64,000 bases of DNA, taken from AAA044-D11 sp965268555. Its GTDB lineage: Bacteria > Actinomycetota > Actinomycetes > Nanopelagicales > Nanopelagicaceae. The translations under genes were made by a program, and so were the position numbers. Below the pieces are notes generated by a model. It saw only the letters and a list, made by a program, of their open reading frames with translations. It ran no database searches and was not told where the DNA came from. Positions 7,734-16,088 of the stretch are shown here, piece by piece. The stretch is taken from positions 558,001 to 622,000 of the forward strand of contig OZ254174.1 of NCBI GenBank assembly GCA_965268555.1, read 5' to 3'. Every line of letters starts with the position of its first letter. Position 1 is the first letter of the stretch.

Positions 7734-8899
7734 GTGAATCGACGATTCTCCATGTAGACATGGATGCCTTCTTCGCTTCTGTTGAAGAGCGGGACAACCC
7801 AGCGCTTAAAGGTAAAGCAGTAGTTGTTGGTTCTGGAGTTCGTGGCGTTGTTTCTGCTGCAAATTATGAAGCTCGTAAATTCGGCATTCATGCCGCGATG
7901 CCAGTGGGTCGGGCAAAACGCTTAGCCCCACATGCAATCTTCGTGCCACCAAATATGTCTCGCTATTCCGAAGTCTCATCGCACATCATGGAAATCTTTC
8001 GATCCGTTACGCCACTAGTAGAACCACTTTCATTAGATGAGGCATTCCTCGATGTAACCGGCGCCAAACGCTTACTTGGTAGCGGCCGCGAAATAGCTAA
8101 ATTAATAAGAGCCAAGGTTGAAGCGAGCGAAGGTATTACTTGTTCAGTCGGAATTGCAACAACAAAATTTATTGCAAAGCTAGCATCCGGTAGATGTAAA
8201 CCAAATGGCATGTTAGAGATTGCGTCAGATCGAGTGCTCGAATTTCTACATCCGCTCCCTGTAGATGCAATTTGGGGAGTAGGGCCTAAGACAAATGAAG
8301 AGTTACAAAAGTTGGGACTTCGAACTGTCGCAGATATTGCAAACACCCCGCGCCAGACATTGATTCGCGCACTCGGTGAATCCGCAGGTGCATCACTCTA
8401 CGAGCTCTCTTGGGGACGTGATTATCGAGATGTCGAGCCGGTCGAAGTTGATAAATCCATTAGCGCTGCTGAAACTTTTGATACCGATATCGAAGATCAA
8501 GAGATTATCTTGCGCGAATTTCTTCGCTTAACCGAGAAGGCAACACATCGAATGCGAGAAAAAGATTTCAGTGCAAGAACTATTTCAATCAAGGTGCGTT
8601 TTGCAGATTTCAAAACAATTTCGAGATCAAAGACCGTACCGTTGCCAATAAGTGCAACACATGAAGTATTCGAAGTTGTTAAAGCGTTATTTCTCGCACT
8701 CAAGCTAGATCGCGCTAGGTTGAGATTGGTTGGAGTTAGCCTTGATGGCTTAGAAGACGGGGTAGATGCGACGGAACAATTGATTTTGGGTGAGCGCGAG
8801 AAGGGCTGGCGCCAGGCAACCGCGGCAATTGACAAGGCAGCGGCCAGATTTGGCCAGGGAAGCGTCCGGCCGGCTCGCTTATTTGATGAGGATGCTTAA
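7730..8899 (+). CDS. dinB: DNA polymerase IV, Y family
   Basis: 389 aa. Catalytic carboxylates D10 (HVDMDAFFASVE) and D103-E104 (SLDEAFLDV) are present, and F15 occupies the steric-gate position. The thumb has the GVGPKTNEELQKLG helix-hairpin-helix, and a little-finger domain follows. Translesion synthesis enzyme acting at stalled forks. This is a full catalytic DinB, not an inactive ImuB, so the operon differs from the mycobacterial imuA-imuB-dnaE2 layout. The start overlaps the dnaE2 stop (ATGA), implying translational coupling and SOS control. A C-terminal clamp-binding motif is not obvious; the tail is RPARLFDEDA. Confidence 0.93.
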   Translation: MSESTILHVDMDAFFASVEERDNPALKGKAVVVGSGVRGVVSAANYEARKFGIHAAMPVGRAKRLAPHAIFVPPNMSRYSEVSSHIMEIFRSVTPLVEPLSLDEAFLDVTGAKRLLGSGREIAKLIRAKVEASEGITCSVGIATTKFIAKLASGRCKPNGMLEIASDRVLEFLHPLPVDAIWGVGPKTNEELQKLGLRTVADIANTPRQTLIRALGESAGASLYELSWGRDYRDVEPVEVDKSISAAETFDTDIEDQEIILREFLRLTEKATHRMREKDFSARTISIKVRFADFKTISRSKTVPLPISATHEVFEVVKALFLALKLDRARLRLVGVSLDGLEDGVDATEQLILGEREKGWRQATAAIDKAAARFGQGSVRPARLFDEDA

Positions 8900-8972
8900 A
8901 ACTCACTTATAAGTAGCAGAAACAAGGGGCTTCGACTTTCCTACTTCGGCCACCTGCCGTATTGTTCGCAAC

Positions 8973-9326
8973 GTGCCACTATCAGACCACGAAAAACGCC
9001 TATTAGCTGAGATGGAAGCTGCCCTTGTCGCAGATGATCCAAGACTTGTCTCAACGCTAAATGGCCGTGCGCGCACACCAAAGGCTGGCCGAGCTTTAAC
9101 CGGTTTCTTCGCAATCCTTGGTGGAATGGCTGTTCTGCTTGCTGGTCTAATTGCCCAGGTAATTGCAGTTGGCATTGTTGGATTTCTTATCTCCCTAGCC
9201 GGGCTCGTTCTATTGCTCTCGAACCTAAGTTTTGGACGCTCTGAGTTCAAAGGCGAGAAGGGCGCTCGCAGTAAGTGGTCATCTCGTTTAGAGGATCGCT
9301 GGGAGCGACGTAATTTCGATAACTAA
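8973..9326 (+). CDS. DUF3040-family membrane protein
   Basis: 117 aa. An N-terminal acidic/amphipathic segment MPLSDHEKRLLAEMEAAL is the DUF3040 signature, followed by two adjacent membrane helices (GFFAILGGMAVLLAGLIAQ and the next 20 residues) and a basic C-terminus. Found across Actinobacteria, often just upstream of mraZ as here; function unknown, and a cell-envelope or division link is only suggested by position. The GTG at 8973 has TATTGT seven bases upstream (8960-8965) and no Shine-Dalgarno, so it is probably leaderless. A strong terminator follows at 9348. Confidence 0.85.
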   Translation: MPLSDHEKRLLAEMEAALVADDPRLVSTLNGRARTPKAGRALTGFFAILGGMAVLLAGLIAQVIAVGIVGFLISLAGLVLLLSNLSFGRSEFKGEKGARSKWSSRLEDRWERRNFDN

Positions 9327-9347
9327 CTCTTAATTACCCCTGACTAC

Positions 9348-9371
9348 GCCACCCATTCGGGTGGTTTTTTT
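9348..9371 (+). terminator. Rho-independent terminator between DUF3040 and mraZ
   Basis: CCACCC-ATTC-GGGTGG hairpin (9349-9364) followed by seven T. It separates the DUF3040 transcript from the mraZ operon. Confidence 0.92.
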
Positions 9372-9381
9372 ATGCCAAAAA

Positions 9382-9448
9382 GTGGGAAGAAAAGGGAAAT
9401 AAATGGGCAATAATGGTGCAAAGTGGGTAGAAATGGAGTAAAGTGGTG
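9382..9448 (+). promoter_or_regulatory. MraZ operator: seven TGG repeats at 10-bp spacing
   Basis: GGG/TGG cores begin at 9383, 9393 (degenerate AGGG), 9404, 9414, 9424, 9434 and 9444, each after an A-rich run (AAAGTGGG, AAATGGGC, AAAGTGGT and so on). Known MraZ operators are 3-4 such repeats with a helical-turn period; here there are about seven. An extended -10 (TGCTATCAA, 9451-9459) sits immediately downstream, so bound MraZ would cover the -35 region. Confidence 0.85.
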
Positions 9449-9501
9449 ATTGCTATCAAATCCGGGGGGATTTGAGCGTGAATTAGGGGAGGTGGGGCTA
9501 A

Positions 9502-9933
9502 GTGTTTCTAGGTACCCACGAACCCAAACTGGATGAAAAGGGTCGCATTATTTTGCCCGCCCGCTTCCGAGATGAATTAGCAAATGGTCTTGTAATAACA
9601 AAAGGTCAAGAACGTTGTCTCTATGTTTTTCCTAGCGGCGAATTTTCTTCAATTACTGATCGTCTGCGCCAAGCACCCGTCACCGAAAAGGCAGCACGCG
9701 ATTACATGCGCGTGATGTTTGCTGGCGCACACGATGAAGTTCCAGATAAGCAGGGTCGCGTAACAATTCCAAGCGGACTTCGAACTTATGCCGGACTTGA
9801 AAAAGATTGCGTTGTTATCGGCGCAAATACTCGCCTTGAAATTTGGGATAACGCGGCTTGGGAAAGCTATTTAGCAGATCGTGAAAAAACATTCTCTGAC
9901 GTTTCTTCGGAGGTGTTGCCAGGACTCTTCTAG
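9502..9933 (+). CDS. mraZ: Transcriptional regulator MraZ
   Basis: 143 aa with the two tandem AbrB-like (SpoVT) repeats of the family: LDEKGRIILPARFRDEL in the first half and PDKQGRVTIPSGLRTYAGL in the second. MraZ forms rings that bind repeated TGGG/GTGG boxes and represses its own division and cell-wall operon. Such boxes are directly upstream (9382-9448), supporting autoregulation. The GTG start at 9502 follows the Shine-Dalgarno GGGGAGG (9487-9492 region). The ATG-poor N-terminus MFLGTHEPKLD is standard for the family. First gene of the dcw cluster. Confidence 0.95.
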   Translation: MFLGTHEPKLDEKGRIILPARFRDELANGLVITKGQERCLYVFPSGEFSSITDRLRQAPVTEKAARDYMRVMFAGAHDEVPDKQGRVTIPSGLRTYAGLEKDCVVIGANTRLEIWDNAAWESYLADREKTFSDVSSEVLPGLF

Positions 9934-9945
9934 AAATTAGAAGAG
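9925..9945 (+). other. Small hairpin over the mraZ stop codon
   Basis: CTCTTCT / AGAAGAG, 7-bp perfect stem with a 7-nt loop containing most of the stop codon. No T run follows. It could help stabilise or insulate mraZ mRNA from the structured RNA that starts 7 bases later. Confidence 0.45.
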
Positions 9946-9951
9946 CAAACC

Positions 9952-10051
9952 ATTTCTCAATTGTGGCCATCGCCGACCTCTATAACGACGCCCCTTCCCC
10001 GGCGCCGTTACCCCCAGATCCGTCGGCCGGCGATGACCAGAGTTGAGAAAT
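9952..10051 (+). ncRNA. mraW RNA motif (structured 5' leader of rsmH)
   Basis: A long two-part hairpin between mraZ and rsmH. The outer arms ATTTCTCAA...TGG.CATCGCC.GAC (9952-9977) and GTCGG..GGCGATGACCA...TTGAGAAAT (10022-10051) are near-perfect complements with small bulges. An inner stem TAACGACGCC (9981-9990) / GGCGCCGTTA (9999-10008) closes a C-rich loop. A conserved actinobacterial RNA called the mraW motif is known from exactly this place; the match in location and architecture supports the call. It ends 45 bases before the rsmH start and could modulate expression of the downstream genes; mechanism unknown. Confidence 0.8.
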
Positions 10052-10095
10052 AAAAGTTTTAACTGCAAGTTCATTGAGTTTAAGGAAAGGGGGAG

Positions 10096-11049
10096 ATGAT
10101 GCAAGATGCATTACATATACCTGTAGCACTTGATCGCTGCATTGCACTTCTCTCTCCTGCAATTGAATCAAATGCAAACCCAATTATTGTTGACGCCACA
10201 CTTGGCATGGGCGGCCACTCAAAGGCTTTATTGCTGAAGTATCCAAATCTAAAAATAATTGCGCTAGATCGTGATCTAAGTGCAATTGAAGTAGCAACTA
10301 CGAATCTTTTAGAAGTCATCGATCGTGTCGAAATTGTTCATGCAGTCTACGACGAGATTTCAGAAGTACTTTCTAAACTTGGCATCGATGAGGTAGATGG
10401 AATTCTCTTCGACCTCGGCGTTTCTTCGATGCAGTTGGATCAAGCTGAACGTGGCTTTGCATATTCCCAAGAAGCACCACTTGATATGCGCATGGATCAG
10501 AGCAGTGGCTTAAGTGCCTTAGATATCCTAAATACTTACTCCTATGGCGATCTAGTTCGAGTAATCCGAAATTTTGGTGAAGAAAAGTTCGCCACCAAGA
10601 TTGCAGATAACATCATTAAGGCACGAGAAGCGGGCACGCTTTCGACAACTAAAGATTTAGCTGAAATCGTAAAGAACAGTATTCCTGCTCCAGCAAGACG
10701 CACTGGTGGAAATCCAGCAAAGCGCACATTCCAAGCGCTTCGCATCGAAGTTAACCAAGAACTATCAGTTCTTGAACGTGCAATGCCGCAGGCAATAGAA
10801 GCAATTCGAGTAGGTGGCCGCTTAGTAGTTATGGCCTACCAATCGCTAGAAGACAAAATTGTTAAGAAAGCATTTGCCGAAGTAACTGGTTCGCATTCAC
10901 CCCTGGGTTTGCCATTTGATCTGCCAAATTCAGCTGCGAGTTACAAACTTGTAATCAACGGCAGCGAAGGTGCAAGTGACGAAGAGATTGCAATAAATGC
11001 CAGAGCTCAATCTATGCGGTTGCGGGCGCTAGAACGGGTGGCTGCATAA
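10096..11049 (+). CDS. rsmH: 16S rRNA (cytosine1402-N4)-methyltransferase RsmH (MraW)
   Basis: 317 aa, normal length. The N-terminus HIPVALDRCI matches the family HxPV motif, and the SAM-binding loop is VDATLGMGGHSKALL. FDLGVSSMQLDQAERGFAYS and the later GGRLVVMAYQSLEDKIVKKAF are strong RsmH signatures. It methylates C1402 in the decoding centre of 16S rRNA. The ATG at 10096 is followed at once by a second ATG; a purine-rich Shine-Dalgarno (AAGGAAAGGGGG) precedes it. The gene follows the mraW RNA structure and overlaps ftsL by one base (TAATG). Confidence 0.96.
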   Translation: MMQDALHIPVALDRCIALLSPAIESNANPIIVDATLGMGGHSKALLLKYPNLKIIALDRDLSAIEVATTNLLEVIDRVEIVHAVYDEISEVLSKLGIDEVDGILFDLGVSSMQLDQAERGFAYSQEAPLDMRMDQSSGLSALDILNTYSYGDLVRVIRNFGEEKFATKIADNIIKAREAGTLSTTKDLAEIVKNSIPAPARRTGGNPAKRTFQALRIEVNQELSVLERAMPQAIEAIRVGGRLVVMAYQSLEDKIVKKAFAEVTGSHSPLGLPFDLPNSAASYKLVINGSEGASDEEIAINARAQSMRLRALERVAA

Positions 11050-11435
11050 TGGCAATTCTTACGCTACCTCCACTAATTCGCCCAAGACTTGTACTTAAAC
11101 AGGTAATCGATAACGTCGCGGAAACCCAATCCAATATCGCAAGTACGAAATTAGATACCAGAAAATTTGTCTTTGTAATGGCTACCGTAGTAACTCTAAA
11201 TCTACTTGTCATAGCAGGAATAAACATTCTTATGACGCAGGATGCTTTTACTTTACAACGCTTAAAGTCTGAACGGAATACCGCTCTTGATGCCAAAGAT
11301 GCAATCTTGAATCGGGTGAATCAAATGAACTCACCGGTCAATTTGGCAAGAGTGGCTCAAGATATGGGCATGGTTCCAGCTTCCAAGATTGAGTACCTGA
11401 ATTTTTCTCAACTATCTGAAGTTACGACGCCATGA
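11049..11435 (+). CDS. ftsL: FtsL-like division protein
   Basis: 128 aa bitopic protein: a 40-residue cytoplasmic N-terminus, one membrane helix (FVFVMATVVTLNLLVIAGINIL, about residues 38-60) and a short extracytoplasmic coiled-coil-like region rich in Lys/Glu/Leu (LQRLKSERNTALDAKD). It ends with the membrane-distal ARVAQDMGMVPAS typical of FtsL. FtsL bridges FtsQ/FtsB to the FtsW-FtsI synthase. Sequence identity in this family is low, so the call rests on topology and on its place between rsmH and ftsI. One-base overlap with rsmH and 4-bp overlap with ftsI. Confidence 0.85.
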   Translation: MAILTLPPLIRPRLVLKQVIDNVAETQSNIASTKLDTRKFVFVMATVVTLNLLVIAGINILMTQDAFTLQRLKSERNTALDAKDAILNRVNQMNSPVNLARVAQDMGMVPASKIEYLNFSQLSEVTTP

Positions 11436-13225
11436 CTCATTACGCCTTAGTGCATAAACGTATTCGCATTCTTCTCTTTGCGACTATCGCACTTTTTGGC
11501 GTAATTATCGCTCAACTATTTTCAGTGCAAGTTGTCCGGGCCGGAACAATTAGCGAACGTGCCACTAATGAGTTAATGCAGACCTCAGTTCTTTTAGCGC
11601 CGCGAGGTGGCATAAGTGATGTCAATGGCGTGGAACTTGCTAGAAGCGTTGCTGCAATAACTATTGTTGTTGACCAAACCCAGATTTCTAATCCTAAATT
11701 AACAGCCGCGGTTACAAGCCCAGTTTTGAATATGGGAACCAGCGAATTGGAAGCCCTATTTACTGGAAATCTGAAATACAAAATAATTGTTAAGAATGCT
11801 AAGCCTGCGATGTGGATGGCACTTCAGAAAACTATTGCAAACTACAACAAGGAAGCGTTGAAGAGTCGAAACGGAATGTCTAAACGAATCGTTGGCTTCT
11901 TCTCCGAACGCGGATATGTCCGCGAGTACCCGACTGGAATGCTGGCCTCCTCTTTAATCGGATTTATCAATCATGAAGGAATTGGCGCTGCTGGGATTGA
12001 AAGTAGTTTGAATAGCGAACTCTCTGGCATCAATGGTCAATATGTTTACGAGAATGGCGCAGGGACAATTATTCCGGGCTCAGCGAAGATTAGAACTGAA
12101 GCCAAAGCTGGAACTTCAATCAGATTAACCGTTGATCGCGATATCCAATGGGTAGCCCAAGATGCAATTAGCAAAGCAGTAAAGAGTTCTGGAGCTAAAT
12201 CTGGAACCGTAATTGTTATGGACCCAAAAACAGGTGCGATAATTGCTCAAGCAAGTGCACCAACATTTAACCCTTCAAAACCAATAGTCGGAAATCTCAA
12301 TGTAATTCGCAACCCCGCAGTTCAGGATGTTTATGAACCTGGTTCAACTGGGAAAGTAATCACATATGCCGCAGCCCTCGAAGAGGGAAAACTAAATCCA
12401 AATTCGGTTTACACGATTCCTTATGCAATGAAAGTTTCGGGAACTCCATTTAAAGATCACGAGAAGCACCCAACGCAGCGCCTTACTGCGACCGGTGCGC
12501 TTGCTGTCTCAAGCAACACAGGCTCAATTAAAATTGGACAACAACTCGGAAGCAAGACACTTTATAGATACCTTACCGATTTTGGTTTTGGGCAAAGCAC
12601 CGGTTCGCATTTGCCTGGTGAATCTGCTGGATTGCTACGTCCGGTATCAGATTGGTCTGGAACTTCACTCCCAACATTTTCATTTGGTCAGGGGTATTCA
12701 GTTACTGCGCTTCAAGCCACAAGTGTTTTTGCAACAATCGCTAATGATGGCGTACGTGTAACACCAACTGTTGTCGCTGGAACTACAGATGCAAGTGGAA
12801 ACTACATTCCGGCGAAAGATCAAAAGAGTAAACGAGTTATCAGCGCGAGTACCGCTATCGAGATTCGCAAAATGCTTGAGAGCGTCGTTTCGGTAAATGG
12901 AACCGCGCCAACTGCAGCGATACCTGGCTATCGAGTTGCAGGTAAAACTGGAACCGCAATGAAATACAATGCAAATTGTGCTTGCTACAGCGGTTATACC
13001 GCTTCATTTATCGGGTTTGCACCTGCAGATAAACCGGCTTATGTAGTTAGCGTAACAATTCAAGATCCTAAGGGAATCCACTGGGGTGGAGCGCTAGGTG
13101 GCCCAGTGTTCGCAAAAGTAATGAAATTCGTTTTGCAGGCAAAACATATCGAGCCGTCAAAGAGTAAGTTGAAACCGTACCCACTTACAGAGGCCGAATT
13201 AAAGAAAAGCGAAAAGGTCCAATGA
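11432..13225 (+). CDS. ftsI: Division transpeptidase FtsI (class B PBP)
   Basis: 597 aa. One N-terminal membrane helix (about 10-33), a PBP dimerisation/pedestal domain containing RGGISDVNGVELA, and a transpeptidase domain. All three catalytic motifs are present: S305-TG-K308 (EPGSTGKVI), S360-S-N362 and K505-T-G (AGKTGTAM). It cross-links septal peptidoglycan and works with FtsW. A C-C pair (NANCACYSGY) shortly after the KTG motif is in an actinobacterial-type loop. No C-terminal PASTA domain is present; the tail is Lys-rich. 4-bp overlaps with both neighbours indicate tight translational coupling. Confidence 0.95.
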   Translation: MTHYALVHKRIRILLFATIALFGVIIAQLFSVQVVRAGTISERATNELMQTSVLLAPRGGISDVNGVELARSVAAITIVVDQTQISNPKLTAAVTSPVLNMGTSELEALFTGNLKYKIIVKNAKPAMWMALQKTIANYNKEALKSRNGMSKRIVGFFSERGYVREYPTGMLASSLIGFINHEGIGAAGIESSLNSELSGINGQYVYENGAGTIIPGSAKIRTEAKAGTSIRLTVDRDIQWVAQDAISKAVKSSGAKSGTVIVMDPKTGAIIAQASAPTFNPSKPIVGNLNVIRNPAVQDVYEPGSTGKVITYAAALEEGKLNPNSVYTIPYAMKVSGTPFKDHEKHPTQRLTATGALAVSSNTGSIKIGQQLGSKTLYRYLTDFGFGQSTGSHLPGESAGLLRPVSDWSGTSLPTFSFGQGYSVTALQATSVFATIANDGVRVTPTVVAGTTDASGNYIPAKDQKSKRVISASTAIEIRKMLESVVSVNGTAPTAAIPGYRVAGKTGTAMKYNANCACYSGYTASFIGFAPADKPAYVVSVTIQDPKGIHWGGALGGPVFAKVMKFVLQAKHIEPSKSKLKPYPLTEAELKKSEKVQ

Positions 13226-14703
13226 TTCGGCCAGTATTTGATTTCAAAAAATCAGTTACGGATCTAAGTGGATTTTTAGGTATTGCGACAGACTTTGAAT
13301 TGGACTTCACCGGTATAACTGCAGATTCAAGAGCGATAGAGCCGGGGGATTTGTTTGTAGCACTTGCTGGATCGAAATCGCATGGTGCCAGTTTTATCGA
13401 TGACGTCGTGAAGCTGGGCGCAGTGGCAGTTCTTACTGATACTGATGGTGCGAAACTAATTGGGTCAAAACTTCCAGTTTTAGTTGTTGCAAATCCACGG
13501 CGTGAATTAGGCGAAATTTGCTCATGGTTTTATCGGGCGCCATCTGATTACTTAAATATCGCAGGAATTACTGGCACTAATGGCAAAACGACAACCACAA
13601 TAATTCTTAATCAAATTTTAAAGTATGCCGGTAAGAGCACTGGGCTAATTGGAACTATCGGTATCGAAGTGGGCCCAGAGAAGATTGCGGCAAATTTCAC
13701 GACTCCCGAAGCGAGCGAATTACAGAGTTTGTTCGCAACAATGCAGGAGCGGCATATCTCGCATGTTGCAATGGAAGTAAGCAGTCATGCGCTTGAAGCG
13801 AACCGAGTCTCAGGAAGCAAGTTTAAGTTGGTTGGTTTCACAAATTTAACGCAGGACCATTTAGATTTTCACGGTGATATGGCCAATTACTTTGCAGCAA
13901 AAGCCAAGTTGTTTACATCGGAATTTGGCGAATTAGGATTTGTGAATATTGATGATTCCTATGGTAAAAAACTTTTTGAATCTTCTCCAATCCCAGTGAT
14001 CGCTCTTTCTCGACTGAGCAAGTCAGCGCAATGGCACTATGAAAAAATAGAAACTTCACCCAAGGGCTATGAGGTTGCAATCCGAGGCACAGGTGGCGTA
14101 TTAATTGAAGGTCGATTAAATCTAATTGGCGAGCACAATTTAGATAACTTGTTAATGGCAGTTGCGATGGCCTTTGAATTCGAAATCGATCCAATGGTAA
14201 TTGGAAACAGTTTGCCGAGCATCCAAGGTGCTGCGGGTCGTCTTGAGAGCGTGGATATTGGACAGAAGTTCTTAGCGCTTGTTGATTATGCGCACACACC
14301 TGATGCTGTAACTAGAACGCTAGCAACGCTACGAAAGAGTTGCAGTGGGCGGATAATTGCAGTACTCGGATGTGGTGGCGATAGAGATAAAAGCAAGAGA
14401 CCAATTATGGGACGCGAGTTATTGGCTGGTGCTGATCTTGCAATCTTCACTAGCGATAATCCAAGAAGCGAAGCTCCTGAAGAAATCTTAGAAGAAATGG
14501 TTGGTGGCATTGATTTGTCAGAGAGCGCAGCCGTCGTTGTCGATCGTCGAGAAGCTATTGCCCTTGCTGTTGCAAATGCGCTGCCTGGTGATTGCGTAGT
14601 TGTGATGGGTAAGGGCCACGAAGTAGGGCAAGAAATAGCTGGAAAGAAGTATCCATTTGATGATCGCATCGAACTTGCAAGAGCAATCGAGGAACTCTCA
14701 TGA
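13222..14703 (+). CDS. murE: UDP-MurNAc-tripeptide ligase MurE (meso-DAP adding)
   Basis: 493 aa. ATP site G118-TNGKTT (residues 118-124), the central-domain VAMEVSSHALE and the C-terminal-domain motif D412-N-P-R415 (SDNPRSEAPE). DNPR is the signature of enzymes that add meso-diaminopimelate, so this cell wall is predicted to be DAP type. The reaction is ATP-dependent addition of the third amino acid to UDP-MurNAc-L-Ala-D-Glu in the cytoplasm. The carbamylated-lysine region (FAAKAKLF) is intact. Overlaps ftsI and murF by 4 bp each. Confidence 0.96.
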   Translation: MIRPVFDFKKSVTDLSGFLGIATDFELDFTGITADSRAIEPGDLFVALAGSKSHGASFIDDVVKLGAVAVLTDTDGAKLIGSKLPVLVVANPRRELGEICSWFYRAPSDYLNIAGITGTNGKTTTTIILNQILKYAGKSTGLIGTIGIEVGPEKIAANFTTPEASELQSLFATMQERHISHVAMEVSSHALEANRVSGSKFKLVGFTNLTQDHLDFHGDMANYFAAKAKLFTSEFGELGFVNIDDSYGKKLFESSPIPVIALSRLSKSAQWHYEKIETSPKGYEVAIRGTGGVLIEGRLNLIGEHNLDNLLMAVAMAFEFEIDPMVIGNSLPSIQGAAGRLESVDIGQKFLALVDYAHTPDAVTRTLATLRKSCSGRIIAVLGCGGDRDKSKRPIMGRELLAGADLAIFTSDNPRSEAPEEILEEMVGGIDLSESAAVVVDRREAIALAVANALPGDCVVVMGKGHEVGQEIAGKKYPFDDRIELARAIEELS

Positions 14704-16088
14704 TTCCACTTTCCTATGCAGAGATAGCAAAGATTATTGATGGCACCGTGGTCAATGCGGATAGTGCGATGGTCACAACGGCATATCCAGTAATCAACTC
14801 TAAGTTAGCTACGCCAGACACATTCTTTGCAGCATTTGCTGGTGAGAGTGTAGATGGCCACGATTATGTTGAGGATGCAATTAATCGAGGTGCGCAATTC
14901 GCTCTAGTTAGTAAAGACTGTAAATATCCAGCAATTAAAGTTGCTGATGTGCAAATTGCGCTGACAAAACTCGCCACGCATGTACGAACGAATTTGTCCG
15001 AACTAACTGTTGTCGGAATAACTGGATCCCAAGGCAAGACCACAACTAAAGATTTGCTTCGCCATGTCTTGAGCGTTGCTGGCGAGACAGTTGCTCCTGA
15101 AGAATCTCTAAATAACGAACTTGGAGTTCCACTGTTGCTTCTTCGGTGCACTAAGGCGACCAAATACTGCATAGTGGAAATGGGAGCTCGTCACTTAGGT
15201 GATATTTCGCATTTAGCTCAGATAGCCAGACCAAATATTGGGGTAGTGCTTGTAGTAGGTAAAGCGCATGTCGGTGAATTTGGAAGTCGTGAAGTTATTG
15301 CCAAAACGAAGTCAGAATTAATCTCTGGAATAGTTACGGGCGGGATTGCAATTCTCGGCACCTATGACGAATTCACACCAAATATGATTGCTCCAACAGG
15401 TGTCAGAACAATGTTTTTTGGCGAGAAAAGTAGTTGTGAAGTTCGGGCCGCGGATATTGAAGTTCGCGAAGGTCACGCACATTTTGATCTTGTAACTCCA
15501 GAAGGTCGTGCCTCAGTAAGTCTGCAATTATTGGGCCTACATCAAATCTCAAATGCGCTTGCCGCGGCAGCTGTTGCGACAGCGTTAAAACTTCCAATTG
15601 AATCGATTTCAGCAGCGCTCTCTACCGCCGAACCTACAAGTAAGTGGCGAATGGAAATTTCTACAATTGGTGAAATAGTTTTGATTAATGATTCGTATAA
15701 CGCTAATCCAGAGAGCATGTCCGCCGCCTTGCGAACACTTGCGCTGATTTCACAGGAAACTGGGGGAGTTAGCTGGGCTTTTCTCGGCAAGATGCAGGAG
15801 CTCGGCGAGTCATCCGCGACTGAACATGCTGCAATTGGCAGACTCGCTACTGAGATTGGGATAGATCACCTGGTTGCCATAGGTAATCGTGAATATCTTG
15901 ATGATTTAGCTGTTAACGATGGTGGGGGCACAGGCGCAGTGCATTACTTTGAAGATAAAGAGAGCGCGCTTGCATTAGTCGAGCACCTATCGCCTGGAGA
16001 TGTTGTTTTAGTTAAAGCTTCACGCGCTGGGGAGTTTAATCTGCTTGCAGATGCCATTGCTGAAAAGTTGAGAGGAGATAACGCGTGA
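14700..16088 (+). CDS. murF: UDP-MurNAc-tripeptide--D-Ala-D-Ala ligase MurF
   Basis: 462 aa Mur ligase. The N-terminal substrate domain has the MurF pattern (VINSKLATPDTFFAAFAGES...DGHDYVEDAINRGA), the ATP loop is G109-SQGKTT (106-115), and VEMGARHLGDI then LINDSYNANPESM are characteristic of MurF. It adds D-Ala-D-Ala, completing the pentapeptide precursor. Neighbours murE and mraY overlap it by 4 bp. The N-terminal domain is of ordinary length and no domain is missing. Confidence 0.96.
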   Translation: MIPLSYAEIAKIIDGTVVNADSAMVTTAYPVINSKLATPDTFFAAFAGESVDGHDYVEDAINRGAQFALVSKDCKYPAIKVADVQIALTKLATHVRTNLSELTVVGITGSQGKTTTKDLLRHVLSVAGETVAPEESLNNELGVPLLLLRCTKATKYCIVEMGARHLGDISHLAQIARPNIGVVLVVGKAHVGEFGSREVIAKTKSELISGIVTGGIAILGTYDEFTPNMIAPTGVRTMFFGEKSSCEVRAADIEVREGHAHFDLVTPEGRASVSLQLLGLHQISNALAAAAVATALKLPIESISAALSTAEPTSKWRMEISTIGEIVLINDSYNANPESMSAALRTLALISQETGGVSWAFLGKMQELGESSATEHAAIGRLATEIGIDHLVAIGNREYLDDLAVNDGGGTGAVHYFEDKESALALVEHLSPGDVVLVKASRAGEFNLLADAIAEKLRGDNA

